Below are positions 27,463-36,231 of a stretch of DNA of 64,000 nt, piece after piece. The notes under the pieces were generated by a model. That model searched no databases. It worked only from the letters and a program-made list of their open reading frames with translations, and was not told the origin of the DNA. How positions within the stretch are numbered: position 1 is the first letter of the stretch; every line of letters starts with the position of its first letter. The translations under genes were made by a program, and so were the position numbers. The stretch is from CAVQJU01 sp963729215 (GTDB lineage Bacteria; Acidobacteriota; Vicinamibacteria; Vicinamibacterales; CAVVIG01), in assembly GCA_963729215.1 (NCBI GenBank), contig CAVSND010000013.1, positions 1-64,000 on the forward strand, given 5' to 3'.

Positions 27463-28967
27463 CGCCGCCGTGCCTGCCGCGTCCTGCTGCGTGTTGCTGA
27501 TCGTTGCCGCTGCCGGCGTGGCGCGGGCGGCGGCGGCCGACGGCAGCGACGCCGCGTTGCCGTTGACGACGGCCGTCAAGAGCGGCAACCACGACCTGGT
27601 GCGGACGCTGCTCGGGAAGCCGGTGGACGTGAACGCGCCGGAGGTTGATGGCACGACGGCGCTGCACTGGTCGGTTCGGGGCAACGACCTCGAGACTACG
27701 CGGTTGCTGCTCGGCGCGGGCGCCCGCGCGGATCAGGCCAACCGATACGGCGTGACGCCCCTGTCGCTCGCCGCGCTCAACGGCAACGGGCAGCTGATAG
27801 AGGCGCTGATCAAGGCCGGCGCGGATCCGGCCGGGTCGGTTTCCGATGGCCAGACGATGCTGATGATCGCGGCGAGGAGCGGCAATCCCGACGCGATAGG
27901 TGTCCTGCTCGCGCGGCACGTCGATGTGAACGCACGCGAGCGGGTCCTCGGCGAGACGGCCCTCATCTGGGCGGCATCCGAGAATCATGCGGAGGCGGTC
28001 ACGCTGCTCGCGAAGAACGGCGCGGATCTCAACGCCCGGTCGAACACGCTGACGTTCCCGCTGGCCAAGTACGGCGACGGCAAGTCGGCACGTTTCACCG
28101 TCCTGCCGCGCGGGGGCTGGACGCCGCTGATGTACGCGGCCCGCCAGGGCGCGACAGACGCGGCCCGCGCGCTGGCCGAGACGGGCGCCAACCTGAACCT
28201 GACCGATCCGGACGGCACGAGCGCGCTGGTGCTGGCGATCATCAACGCGCACTACGACCTCGCCGCGATGCTGATCGAGAAGGGCGCGGACGCCAACGTC
28301 GGCGACACGAGCGGCATGGCGGCGCTGTACGCCGCCGTGGACATGAACACGCTTGACGAAACGCCGGGCCGGCCGGCGCCGAAATCCGCGGACAGGTTGA
28401 GCGCGGTGGATCTGGTCGCGAGGCTCCTCGACCGTGGGGCGAACCCGAACGCGCAGCTGACCGCGCCGCTCATCGAGCGCGTGCACAACAACGGGGATGC
28501 CGCGCTCGGCGCGGGCGCGACGGCCCTCATGCGGGCGGCGAAGAAGGGCGACCTGGCGATCATGCGCGTGCTGCTGGATCGCGGCGCCGACGTGAACGTG
28601 GCGATGAAGAACGGCGCCACGGCGCTCATGTTCGTGTCCGGCCGCGGCGGCCTCGGCCGGTTCGGGGTCTACGACGCGAAGCGCGCCTCGGAAGCCGAGT
28701 TCATCGAGGCCGCGAAGTTGTGTCTGCAGCACGGCGCGAAAGATAAACGCGATTGACGCGGCCGGTCAGACCGCCATGCACAGCGCCGCCGCGCAGAGGG
28801 GTGACGCGTTCATCGAGTTCCTGGCCGACAATGGCGCCCGGCTGGATGTGAAGGACAAGCAGGGGCGGCTCCCGCTCGACATGGCGCTCGGCGCCGGCGG
28901 GCGTGGCGAGCAGACGGTGCGGGAGAGCGCCGCGGCGCTCCTGCGCAAGCGGATGAATCTCCCGTAG
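27419..28967 (+). CDS. secreted ankyrin-repeat protein, copy 2 (one frameshift)
   Basis: About 515 aa, with a hydrophobic export segment (CCVLLIVAAAGVA) and roughly nine ankyrin repeats (VDGTTALHWSVRGND, GATALMRAAKKGDLA). Parallel in length and repeat layout to the protein at 4855. The frame opens at TTG 27419 inside the GAACC repeat; GTG 27470 just before the hydrophobic segment is the more natural start. One extra A near 28743 (GCGAAAGATAA) breaks the last repeats; removing it gives KINAIDAAGQTAMHSAA and the tail KRMNLP. The stop TAG 28965-28967 lies in the GTAG that begins the next hairpin repeat. Confidence 0.85.
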
Positions 28968-29028
28968 CGTCTGGCTGTAGCCAGACGTTCGGTGTGCGAG
29001 CGCGCGTCCGGCTGAAGCCGGACGCTAC
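28964..29028. repeat. two-hairpin GTAG..CTAC repeat element
   Basis: GTAGCGTCTGGC-TGTAG-CCAGACG, a spacer, then GTCCGGC-TGAA-GCCGGACGCTAC. The initial GTAG contains the stop codon of ankyrin copy 2. Fourth full member of the family in this window. Confidence 0.8.
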
Positions 29029-29059
29029 GTGATCCCCGCGTTCGTTGAAGGAGCACTTG

Positions 29060-31074
29060 ATGCGCCGTGTTGTGAACGTGTTCGTCGTCATGGGGGTTCT
29101 GGCCGGAGTCCTGCACTCGGCAGGCGAACGGACCCGCGTATTCCGGCAAGGAGTGGGGTGCCCCCGGCGGCGACTGGGCCAGCACGCGCTATTCCACGCT
29201 CGCGGAGCTCGACACCGCCAACGTCAAGACGCTCGGCGGCGCCTGGGTCGTGGATTTGCCCGAGCGGCAGTCGTCCAAGGCGCCGCTGCTCGTCAAGGAC
29301 GGCCGGATGTTCGTCACGACGACCGCCGGACAAATCCTGGCGCTGGACCCGGCGACGGGGAAATCGCTGTGGGCGTTCAAGCCCGACACGCCGTTCGGCG
29401 GAAGCCGCGGCATCGGGATCGGAGACGGGCTGCTCTTCGCCGGACTGCGGGACTCCACGGTAATCGCCATCAGCCAGCAGACGGGCGAAGTCGTCTGGCG
29501 GCATCAGCGCGAGGCCGGCATTCCCGCGCAAGGCATCAGCACCGCCCCGGCCTACGGCAACGGCGTCGTCGTGGCGGTGGTGTCGGGCGGCGACAACTTC
29601 GCGCGAGGACGGGCGTTCGGGCTGGATGCGAAGACCGGCTCGCACCTCTGGAATTTCGAAGTGGTGCCGGGGCCCGGCGAAAAAGGACACGAGACCTGGC
29701 CCGCAGACAGCGACATCTGGAAGTACGGCGGCGGCGCGATCTGGACGTCCCCGTCAGTGGACGCCGATCTCGGGCTGGTCTATCTCGAAACGGGCAACTC
29801 GGTGCCGCAATGGGGCGGTGAGTTGCGGCCGGGCAACAATCTCTTCAACAACTCCGTGGTCGCGCTCGATCTCAAGTCGGGCGAGGTGCGCTGGTACTAC
29901 CAGCTCGTGCACCACGACATCTGGGAACACGACGTGGGCACGCCCCTCGTGCTGTACGACACGACAATCGGCGGGCGGACGCGCAAGGTGCTGCTGGCCA
30001 TGCGCACCGACGGCGTGCCATTTTTCCTGGATCGTGAGACCGGCATGCCCGTCGTCCCCGTCGAAGAACGTGCCGTGAAGCAGGACGCGTTTCTCAAGAC
30101 GTCGCCGACGCAGCCGTTCACGGTCGGCGCCGATCGGGTCGGGCCCGCGTGCGTCGACAAGAACATGATTCCGCCGGGATTCGAGGCGGGCTGTTATTTC
30201 GATCCGATTCGTGTGGACATGCCGAATCACTACATGCCCCACATGAACATGCGGCAGACGCCGATGGCGTACAGCCCGGCGACGGGATATGTGTACGCGT
30301 CCGTCTGCGTCAACCCCGCGTGGATTCGCCGCGCGGAGACGCCGTGGGCGTTCGTCAGGCCGACGCGCCTGCCAGGGCAGCAGCAGCACGGGTTCATGAC
30401 GGCCATCGACTCGCGAACCGGCAAGACGGTCTGGCAGAAGCGAGTGGCGTACGCGGGCTGCGAGGGCGGCGGCGGCGCGACCGCGACAGCCGGCGGCCTG
30501 GTGTTCCATGTCGAACCCGACGGAAATTTCCAGGCCTACTCCGCGAAGACGGGCGACGTGGTGTGGCAGTTCCAGACGGGCGACGTCGGGTTCGGCGGCG
30601 GCGCAGGCCCTGGCGGCGGTCCGGCCGTGACGTACGAAACTGGCGGCGTGCAGTACGTTGCCCTGACGATGAATCACAGCGTCTGGGCGTTCAAGCGCGG
30701 GGGCGCGGTGCCGCCGCGTCCCGCGGCGCCTCCGCCGCCGACCACGCTCGAGTGGGAAGGCCGGCTCGAGGACACGTCGGCGATCCAGTTGGGAACCGTG
30801 AGCGCGTTCAACATCGCGACCGCCGGCCGGAAGGAAGAGTGGGCGAACGACTACGGTGTAACACCGCCGCGCGTGCGGACGACCGCAGGCACGGCGGTCA
30901 CCTGGACCAATACATCGAAAATGGTCCACACGCTGACGGCGCGAGACGGGTCGTGGACGACGGGTGCCATCAAGCCGGGCGAGTCCGGGTCGGTGAAGAT
31001 CGGAAAGGCCGGCACGTACCAGGTACATCTGCAAGGAGCATCCGTGGACGATCGGACAGGTCGTTGTTCAATAG
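29060..31074 (+). CDS. secreted PQQ-type propeller fused to a C-terminal cupredoxin (two frameshifts)
   Basis: About 670 aa. Signal peptide, quinoprotein propeller starting WGAPGGDWASTRYSTL with blades such as LALDPATGKSLWAFKPD and LVHHDIWEHDVGTP, then a Pro-rich linker (RPAAPPPPTT) and a plastocyanin-like domain with MVHTLTARDG and YICKEHPW. Copper ligands His, Cys and His are visible; the usual Met after the second His is replaced (PWTIG). An extra G near 29122 (GGCAGGCG) hides the mature N-terminus and an extra G at about 31022 (CAGGTACATC) hides the Cu-Cys; with both removed the protein ends IGQVVVQ at 31074. AAGGAG at 29048 supports ATG 29060. Likely periplasmic dehydrogenase with a built-in electron acceptor (inference). 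Confidence 0.85.
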
Positions 31075-31181
31075 CGTCCAACGAGGTCCACAGGTCAGGT
31101 CCACGGGTCCGCTAGGTCCACGGGTTACGAGCCACGGGCCACGAGCCACGGGTTCACCCGATCCGCGAGGTCCACGGGACG
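31075..31181. repeat. GGTCCACGGG and CACGAGCC tandem arrays
   Basis: GGTCCACAGG/GGTCCACGGG units (31091-31125 and about 31168-31180) flank TACGAGCCACGGGCCACGAGCC (31125-31155). It fills the convergent gap between the PQQ-cupredoxin gene and the next minus-strand gene; the unit families match 4796-4838 and 15420-15555. Confidence 0.75.
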
Positions 31182-31547
31182 TCACTGTTTCTCGATCTTG
31201 GAGACCGTGATCGTGCCGTTGGCGAGCTCGCCCGTGAGCGTGATCGGCTGGCCGGCGTAGCGAGCCAGGCCGCCGAAGCGCTGGTTGGAAATGGGGTAGA
31301 TTTTGCCCTCGCTCACGAAGACGAATTTCGGCGCCTCGGCGGTCTGGTAGCTGACGCAGGCGATGGTGCAGTCGCGATCGGAAACCTTGGCGCCGCCGGT
31401 CGACATCGCGGCGTGCGAGGCGCCGCACATGCTGTCGCTGATGCGGCCGTTCCAGCTTTGTTCGGCGGCGCTCGTCGAAATCGATCCGGTCGCGAGTGAG
31501 AGAGCCATGAGGGCAGCGATAGCGAAAGGTTTCGTGGTCCCGTTCAT
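31182..31547 (-). CDS. small secreted protein with DSMCG and DCTIACV motifs
   Basis: 121 aa with a signal peptide ending STSAAEQ. The mature part has WNGRISDSMCGASHAAM, DRDCTIACV, a beta-rich middle and a C-terminal segment GQPITLTGEL-NGTITVSKIEK like an OB-type strand pair. Proteins with this Cys/His arrangement recur in Acidobacteria; the function is unknown, and a metal- or disulfide-bound fold is likely. ATG at 31547 has GGAGGT directly upstream on the minus strand. Divergent from the WGDPDL gene at 31604. Confidence 0.8.
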   Translation of the reverse strand: MNGTTKPFAIAALMALSLATGSISTSAAEQSWNGRISDSMCGASHAAMSTGGAKVSDRDCTIACVSYQTAEAPKFVFVSEGKIYPISNQRFGGLARYAGQPITLTGELANGTITVSKIEKQ

Positions 31548-31603
31548 GCGACCTCCGTGTGTCGTCGGGCCGATTTTAGCAGAGCGTGGCAAGGGAGAAT
31601 CCT

Positions 31604-32653
31604 ATGCGTAAGATCACGATCGTCCTGGTGGTGGCCGCCTGGTCGGGCATCTGTTTCAACCCGCTGGCTGCCGCGGGACAGACGCCGGCGCCTGCGAAAA
31701 AACCGGCCAGGGCCTGGACCCCGCCCAAGACGGGATGGGGCGATCCCGATCTGAGCGGCGTCTACACCAACAACGACGAGAGCCTGATTCCGTTCGAGCG
31801 GCCGGCCGAGCTCGCCGGCAAGACGCTGGCGGATATCACACCCGCCGAGCTCGACAAGCTGGTCGAGCAGCGCGATGCCCAGCGCGCGGAGGCCGACCGC
31901 AATCGCGCCGAGCTGCGAAGTCCGATTCACTGGTTCGAGAATATTTTTCCGAACAACAGCCGCGCCTGGCTGGTGTCGGACCCGCCCGACGGCAAGGTTC
32001 CGGCGCCGACCGCTGAAGCCCAGCAGCGCAACGCCGCCCGCGCCCGCGAGCGCGCCGCCCGTGGGCCGGCGGATTCTGCCGAAGATCGAAGCTTGTACGA
32101 CCGCTGCATCTCCCGCGGGATCCCCGGCTCGATGATGCCGGCGATTTACGGCAACGCGTACGAGATCGTTCAGGGGCCTGGCTACGTCGTGATCACGTAC
32201 GAGATGGTCCACGAGGCGCGGGTCATTCCGCTGACGCCCGCACCTCACGTTGGCGAAAGCATCCATATGTACATGGGCGACGCCAAAGGCCACTGGGAGG
32301 GCAATACCCTCGTCGTCGAGACGACGAACTTCACGGACAAGATCGCCTATCGCGGCTCGAGCGAGCACCTCAAGCTGACGGAGCGCTTCACGCGGACCGG
32401 ACCGGAGACGGTCGAATGGTCATCGACCTTCAACGATCCGCACACGTGGGCGACGCCGTGGACATTCGCGATGAACCTCACGAGGAAGGACGACAGCCAG
32501 CGCCCGTTCGAGTACGCCTGCCATGAAGGGAACTACGCGATGTTCCACCTGCTGCAGGCCGCCCGCGCCGACGACAAGGCCGCCGAGGAAGATGCGAAGA
32601 AAGGCATCGTACGCACACGCGCCGCCGGCGGCGCGGACGAGCAGGAACGATGA
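31604..32653 (+). CDS. secreted WGDPDL-family protein, copy 2
   Basis: 349 aa with a signal peptide (VLVVAAWSGICFNPLAAAG). Shares with 10565 and 47486 the blocks WGDPDLSGVYTN, PFERP, LYDRCISRG, MMPAIYGN, QGPGYVVITYEMVHEARVI, GHWEGNTLVVETTNF, LTERFTR and CHEGNY. Function unknown. AGGGAG precedes ATG 31604. The stop overlaps the next start by four bases (ATGA), so it is coupled to the VOC protein; a shared small-molecule pathway is possible. Confidence 0.87.
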   Translation: MRKITIVLVVAAWSGICFNPLAAAGQTPAPAKKPARAWTPPKTGWGDPDLSGVYTNNDESLIPFERPAELAGKTLADITPAELDKLVEQRDAQRAEADRNRAELRSPIHWFENIFPNNSRAWLVSDPPDGKVPAPTAEAQQRNAARARERAARGPADSAEDRSLYDRCISRGIPGSMMPAIYGNAYEIVQGPGYVVITYEMVHEARVIPLTPAPHVGESIHMYMGDAKGHWEGNTLVVETTNFTDKIAYRGSSEHLKLTERFTRTGPETVEWSSTFNDPHTWATPWTFAMNLTRKDDSQRPFEYACHEGNYAMFHLLQAARADDKAAEEDAKKGIVRTRAAGGADEQER

Positions 32654-33508
32654 CGCAGACAGGGCGCGTCAGGTGGGTCGTGATGGCCGCCGTGGCGCTG
32701 ATCTCATCGAGCACGGCGGCGCAGGCGCAGCTGTCGCCTCCCAACGCGGCCGGCGTCGCGATGGGACATCTTCACTACCACGTCCGCGACGTTGACGCGA
32801 ACAAACGCTTCTGGGTTGCGCTGGGCGGAGTGCCTGCCACGATCGGCACGACGGATGTCATCCGGTTCCCCGACGTGTTCGTGGTGCTGACAAAGGGCGA
32901 GTCGTCTGGCGGCACGGCGGGTTCGGTCGTGAACCATGTGGCGTTCCGCGTTCAGTCGCTGGCGAAGCTGCAGGCCGCTGGGTTGAACGTCCAGCTCCTG
33001 GAGCAGTTCCCGGGCGTAGGTTCAGTGACCAGTCCGGAAGGCGAGCGGATCGAGCTGTTCGACGCGACCGCGACGAATACGATGTTCACGCTCGACCCCG
33101 GCCAGACGGATCCAGGCGCCGACCGCCACAATCACCCGATCACGGCTCCCATCATCGCTTACCACATCCATCTGTATCTTCCGGAAGGCTCGGAGGCGAA
33201 GGCGAAGGAGTGGTACGCGAAGACGTTCGGCGCCGTCCCCGGCGTGCGGTGGCGGTATCCCGCGGCCGATCTGCCGGGCATCAACATGAACTTCTCGGGT
33301 CAGCCGCAGCCGGGCGTCCCGACGCGTGGCCGGATGCTCGATCACATCGGCTTCGAGGTGAAGGATCTTCAGGCGTTCTGCCGGAAGCTCGAGACAGCGG
33401 GCGTGAAATTCGACGAACCATACAGCAAAGCCCCGTCCGGCTTTGCCCGCGCGATGCTCACCGACCCCTGGGGCACATCCATCGAGTTGACGGAGGGTTT
33501 CAAGCTGA
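32650..33508 (+). CDS. secreted two-domain VOC (glyoxalase-like) protein, stop lost
   Basis: About 285 aa. Signal peptide (AAVALISSSTAAQA), VOC domain 1 from GHLHYHVRDVDANKRFW to about 140, VOC domain 2 from AYHIHLYLPEGSEAKAKEWYAK to SIELTEG. Metal-ligand positions (His of HYHVRD, Glu of RIELFD, His of YHIHLY and DHIGF, Glu of SIELTEG) are in place, so a metal-dependent lyase or dioxygenase is plausible. In the printed frame no stop occurs and reading continues to 34878, antisense to the next gene; a TGA one frame away at 33506-33508 suggests one extra base near 33496. A repeat array follows directly. Confidence 0.72.
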
Positions 33509-33534
33509 AGCTGACGCAGAACGCTTTCCGTCTG

Positions 33535-33594
33535 TTCCGTTGCTCGTTGCTCGTTTTCCGTTCTACGTTCTACGTTCTGCGTTTTACGTTTACT
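33535..33594. repeat. TACGTTC / TTTTACGTT array (AACGTA family, reverse)
   Basis: TTGCTCGTTTTCCGTTCTACGTTCTACGTTCTGCGTTTTACGTTTAC-type units, the reverse complement of the AACGTA arrays, in the convergent gap between the VOC and NHL-propeller genes. Confidence 0.75.
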
Positions 33595-34779
33595 TTAGTC
33601 GCCGCCCGGCCATGGAGTGCCCTGGTTGGCCTTCGTCACGGGCGCCACGCCCTTGTTGATGAACCGCTGCACCCGTTTGCCCTCGTAGGTTTCCGTCGTG
33701 TAGAGGTTGCCTTTCGAATCGGCGGCGATGCTGTGGACCGCGTAGAACTGACCCGGCTGGCGCCCGCCGTCGCCGAAGGCGGTCAGCTCGGTGAGCGATG
33801 CGCGGTCGAAGACGTGAATCTTGTCGTTGGCGCCGTCGGCCAGGAAGAAGTACTTCTGCTGCGGATCCTTCGAGAAGGCGATGTCCCACGCGGATCCGTC
33901 GCCCTTGGTGTTCTTCTGGATGAACACTTCCTTCACGAAGGTGCCGTCCTTGCGGAACACCTGCACGCGATCGTTCACGCGATCGCACGCGTACACGAGC
34001 CCGTCGGTCGACAGCTCGGCGCAGTGCACGGGATTGCGGAACTGCTGCGCGGGCGGAGCGTCCGGATTGTACGGACCGAGGTTGGCGTCGCTGGGCTTGT
34101 TGCCGTACGCGCCCCAGTAACGCTTGATCTTGCCGCTGTCCATGTCGATCACGGCGACGCGTTTGTTGCCGTAGCCGTCGGCGACGTACGCCTCGTTGCC
34201 CGGCTCGTCGAGGAAGATCTTCGCGACGCGGCCGAACGCCCACAGGTCGTTGCTGCCCGCGCTCGCGTACCGGAACCCGAACTGCTTCACGAACTTTCCG
34301 TCGCGCGTGAATTTCAGGATGTGGCCGTCCGACGCGCCGTTGCCGCCGATCCAGACGATGCCCTTGCTGTCGACGGTGATGCCGTGGTTGCTCTCGGGCC
34401 ACTCGTAGCCCTCGCCGGGACCGCCCCAGTGATTGAGCAGGTTGCCGGCCTGATCGAACTCGAGCACGGGCGGGGCCGCGGCGCAGCACTCACTGGCCGG
34501 CGGGTTCCCGGTTCCCCACAGCTCCTTGGGGTCCAGCGTCGCCGCCCCGCGATGGATGATCCAGACGTGATCCTGGAAGTCCACGCCGACGCCGATCGTC
34601 GAGCCGAGAATCCAGTGATTCGGGAGAGGCTTGGGCCAGAACGGGTCCACTTCGAACCGCGGCGCCGCGGCGGCGGCCTTCGACTGCGCGGCGGCGCGCT
34701 GCTCGAGCAGCTGCTGGCTGACGCCCAATGCCGCGATGCCGGCCACAAACGCCGCACCGATGAGAACGTTCCGCTTCAT
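33595..34779 (-). CDS. secreted six-bladed NHL beta-propeller protein, copy 1
   Basis: 394 aa with a signal peptide, then FEVDPFWPKPLPNHW and six NHL-like blades (GITVDSKGIVWIGG, VADGYGNKRVAVID, ADGANDKIHVFD, IAADSKGNLYTTET). It resembles peptidyl-alpha-hydroxyglycine amidating lyase-like and SMP-30-like propellers common in Acidobacteria; no activity is assigned. ATG 34779 has GGAGA upstream on the minus strand; the longer frame to 35109 is rejected. The paralogue at 42423 shares the KVDPFWPK start and RDPQQKY blade. Divergent from the HupE-like gene. Confidence 0.85.
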   Translation of the reverse strand: MKRNVLIGAAFVAGIAALGVSQQLLEQRAAAQSKAAAAAPRFEVDPFWPKPLPNHWILGSTIGVGVDFQDHVWIIHRGAATLDPKELWGTGNPPASECCAAAPPVLEFDQAGNLLNHWGGPGEGYEWPESNHGITVDSKGIVWIGGNGASDGHILKFTRDGKFVKQFGFRYASAGSNDLWAFGRVAKIFLDEPGNEAYVADGYGNKRVAVIDMDSGKIKRYWGAYGNKPSDANLGPYNPDAPPAQQFRNPVHCAELSTDGLVYACDRVNDRVQVFRKDGTFVKEVFIQKNTKGDGSAWDIAFSKDPQQKYFFLADGANDKIHVFDRASLTELTAFGDGGRQPGQFYAVHSIAADSKGNLYTTETYEGKRVQRFINKGVAPVTKANQGTPWPGGD

Positions 34780-34807
34780 GGTTTGGTCTCCCTGCCGAGT
34801 GTCTTTC

Positions 34808-34839
34808 AACGTTCCCCATCCAACGTTCGACGTTCCAGC
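34808..34839. repeat. AACGTTCC short array
   Basis: CAACGTTCCCCATCCAACGTTCGACGTTCC, three diverged units in the divergent gap between the NHL propeller and the HupE-like gene. Confidence 0.55.
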
Positions 34840-34874
34840 CGGCTGGAGTATACAGTAGCGCCCTGGAGGAGAAG

Positions 34875-36195
34875 TTGAGGCAGAGCCGCATCCTGGGCCG
34901 TCGCCGTCGCCGGCTGCGCCCTCTGGCCGGCCGCGATGGCCTCGGGCCACGACATCCCCAACGACGTCACGGTTCAGGTATTTCTGAAGCCGGAAGGCCG
35001 GGAGCTCCACGTGCTCGTGCGCGCGCCACTGAAGGCGATGCGCGACGTCGAATACCCCATGCGGGGAGCCGACCGGCTCGACGTGGGCCGCGCGGAGACC
35101 ATCCTGCACGATGCCGCGACGGTCTGGCTGGTCAACAACATCGAGCTGCGCGAAGGTGAGACGGTCCTCGGCGGTTCCCGCATCGCCGCCGTGCGCGCCT
35201 CGCTGCCGGCCGACAAGTCATTCAGCTCCTACGACGAAGCGCTCGCACACGTGACGGGTGCGCCGCTCCGGGCTGACACGGAGCTTTTCTGGAGCCAGGG
35301 GCTCATCGACGTGCTGATCGAGTATCCGATCCAGTCGGATCGTTCCGAGTTCTCGATCGACCCCAGGTTTGCGCGGCTTGGTCAACGGACGGTCACCGTG
35401 CTGCGTTTCCTGCCTCCCGGCGGCGCGGTCCGCGCGTTCGAGTATCCGGGCGATGTGGGTCTGGTCCGGCTCGATCCGCGCTGGTATCAGGCCGCATTCC
35501 GGTTCGTCGAGCTGGGCTTCCGGCACATCCTCAGTGGCACGGACCACCTGCTCTTCCTGGTGTGCCTGGTCATTCCGTTCCGGCGGCTCCGCGCGCTGGT
35601 GCTCGTCGTCACGTCGTTCACGCTCGCGCATTCGGTCACGCTCATCGCGTCGGCCTACGACCTGGCCCCCGGGGCGCTCTGGTTTCCGCCGCTCGTCGAG
35701 ACGCTCATCGCCATGTCCATCGTGTACATGGCGCTCGAAAATATCGTCTCGCCCGTGCTGGGGCGGCGGTGGCTCATCACGTTCGGCTTTGGTCTGGTGC
35801 ATGGATTCGGCTTTTCGTTCGCGCTCCGCGAATCGCTGCAGTTCGCCGGATCGCATCTCCTGACATCGCTGCTGTCGTTCAACGTCGGCGTCGAGCTGGG
35901 CCAGCTGGTCGTGCTGGCCGTGCTCGTGCCGGCGCTCGACGTGCTGTTCCGTTTTGTCGTCGCGGAGCGCATGGGCACGATCATTCTGTCGGCGCTGGTG
36001 GCGCACACGGCCTGGCACTGGATGATCGAGCGCGGAGAACGGCTGGCCCAGTTTTCGTTCACGTGGCCCGATCTGACGCCGGCCTTTCTGGCGAGCGCGA
36101 TGCGATGGGCGATGCTGGCGCTGATTGTCGCCGGCGTGCTGTGGGTCGTCAGGCTGGCGTCGCGATCGCGCGGCGCGTCAACCACCGACGCGTGA
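34875..36195 (+). CDS. HupE/UreJ-family membrane protein (one frameshift near the start)
   Basis: About 439 aa. TTG 34875 follows GGAGGA (34866-34871); one extra G near 34896 must be removed to join MRQSRIL to the signal sequence AVAVAGCALWPAAMASGHD. An extracytoplasmic domain (about 25-200) is followed by HupE/UreJ_2-type helices: GFRHILSGTDHLLFLVCLV with conserved His/Asp, SFTLAHSVTL, ETLIAMSIVYMALEN and GLVHGFGFS. Members are thought to be metal (nickel/cobalt) permease relatives, but the large N-domain type is uncharacterised. TATACA (34849) with TTCGAC (34826) may be its promoter. Confidence 0.83.
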
Positions 36196-36199
36196 ACCG

Positions 36200-36221
36200 A
36201 GCGTCCGGCTTCAGCCGGACG
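36200..36221. repeat. single hairpin of the GTAG/CTAC repeat family
   Basis: AGCGTCCGGC-TTCAG-CCGGACG between the convergent HupE-like and TonB-receptor genes; half of the usual two-hairpin element. Suitable as a bidirectional terminator. Confidence 0.7.
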
Positions 36222-36231
36222 TGGGTCATGG

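Noticed and set aside
2100..31080. Treating the frameshifted DUF1592, receptor, kinase and PQQ genes as genuine pseudogenes
   Set aside because: Each is otherwise full length with conserved motifs and one to three single-base changes of one kind; decayed genes would show stops, deletions and substitutions too.
33509..34878. Extension of the VOC frame antisense to the NHL propeller
   Set aside because: Beyond about 33500 the translation is repeat-derived and then antisense; a stop lies one frame away at 33506.
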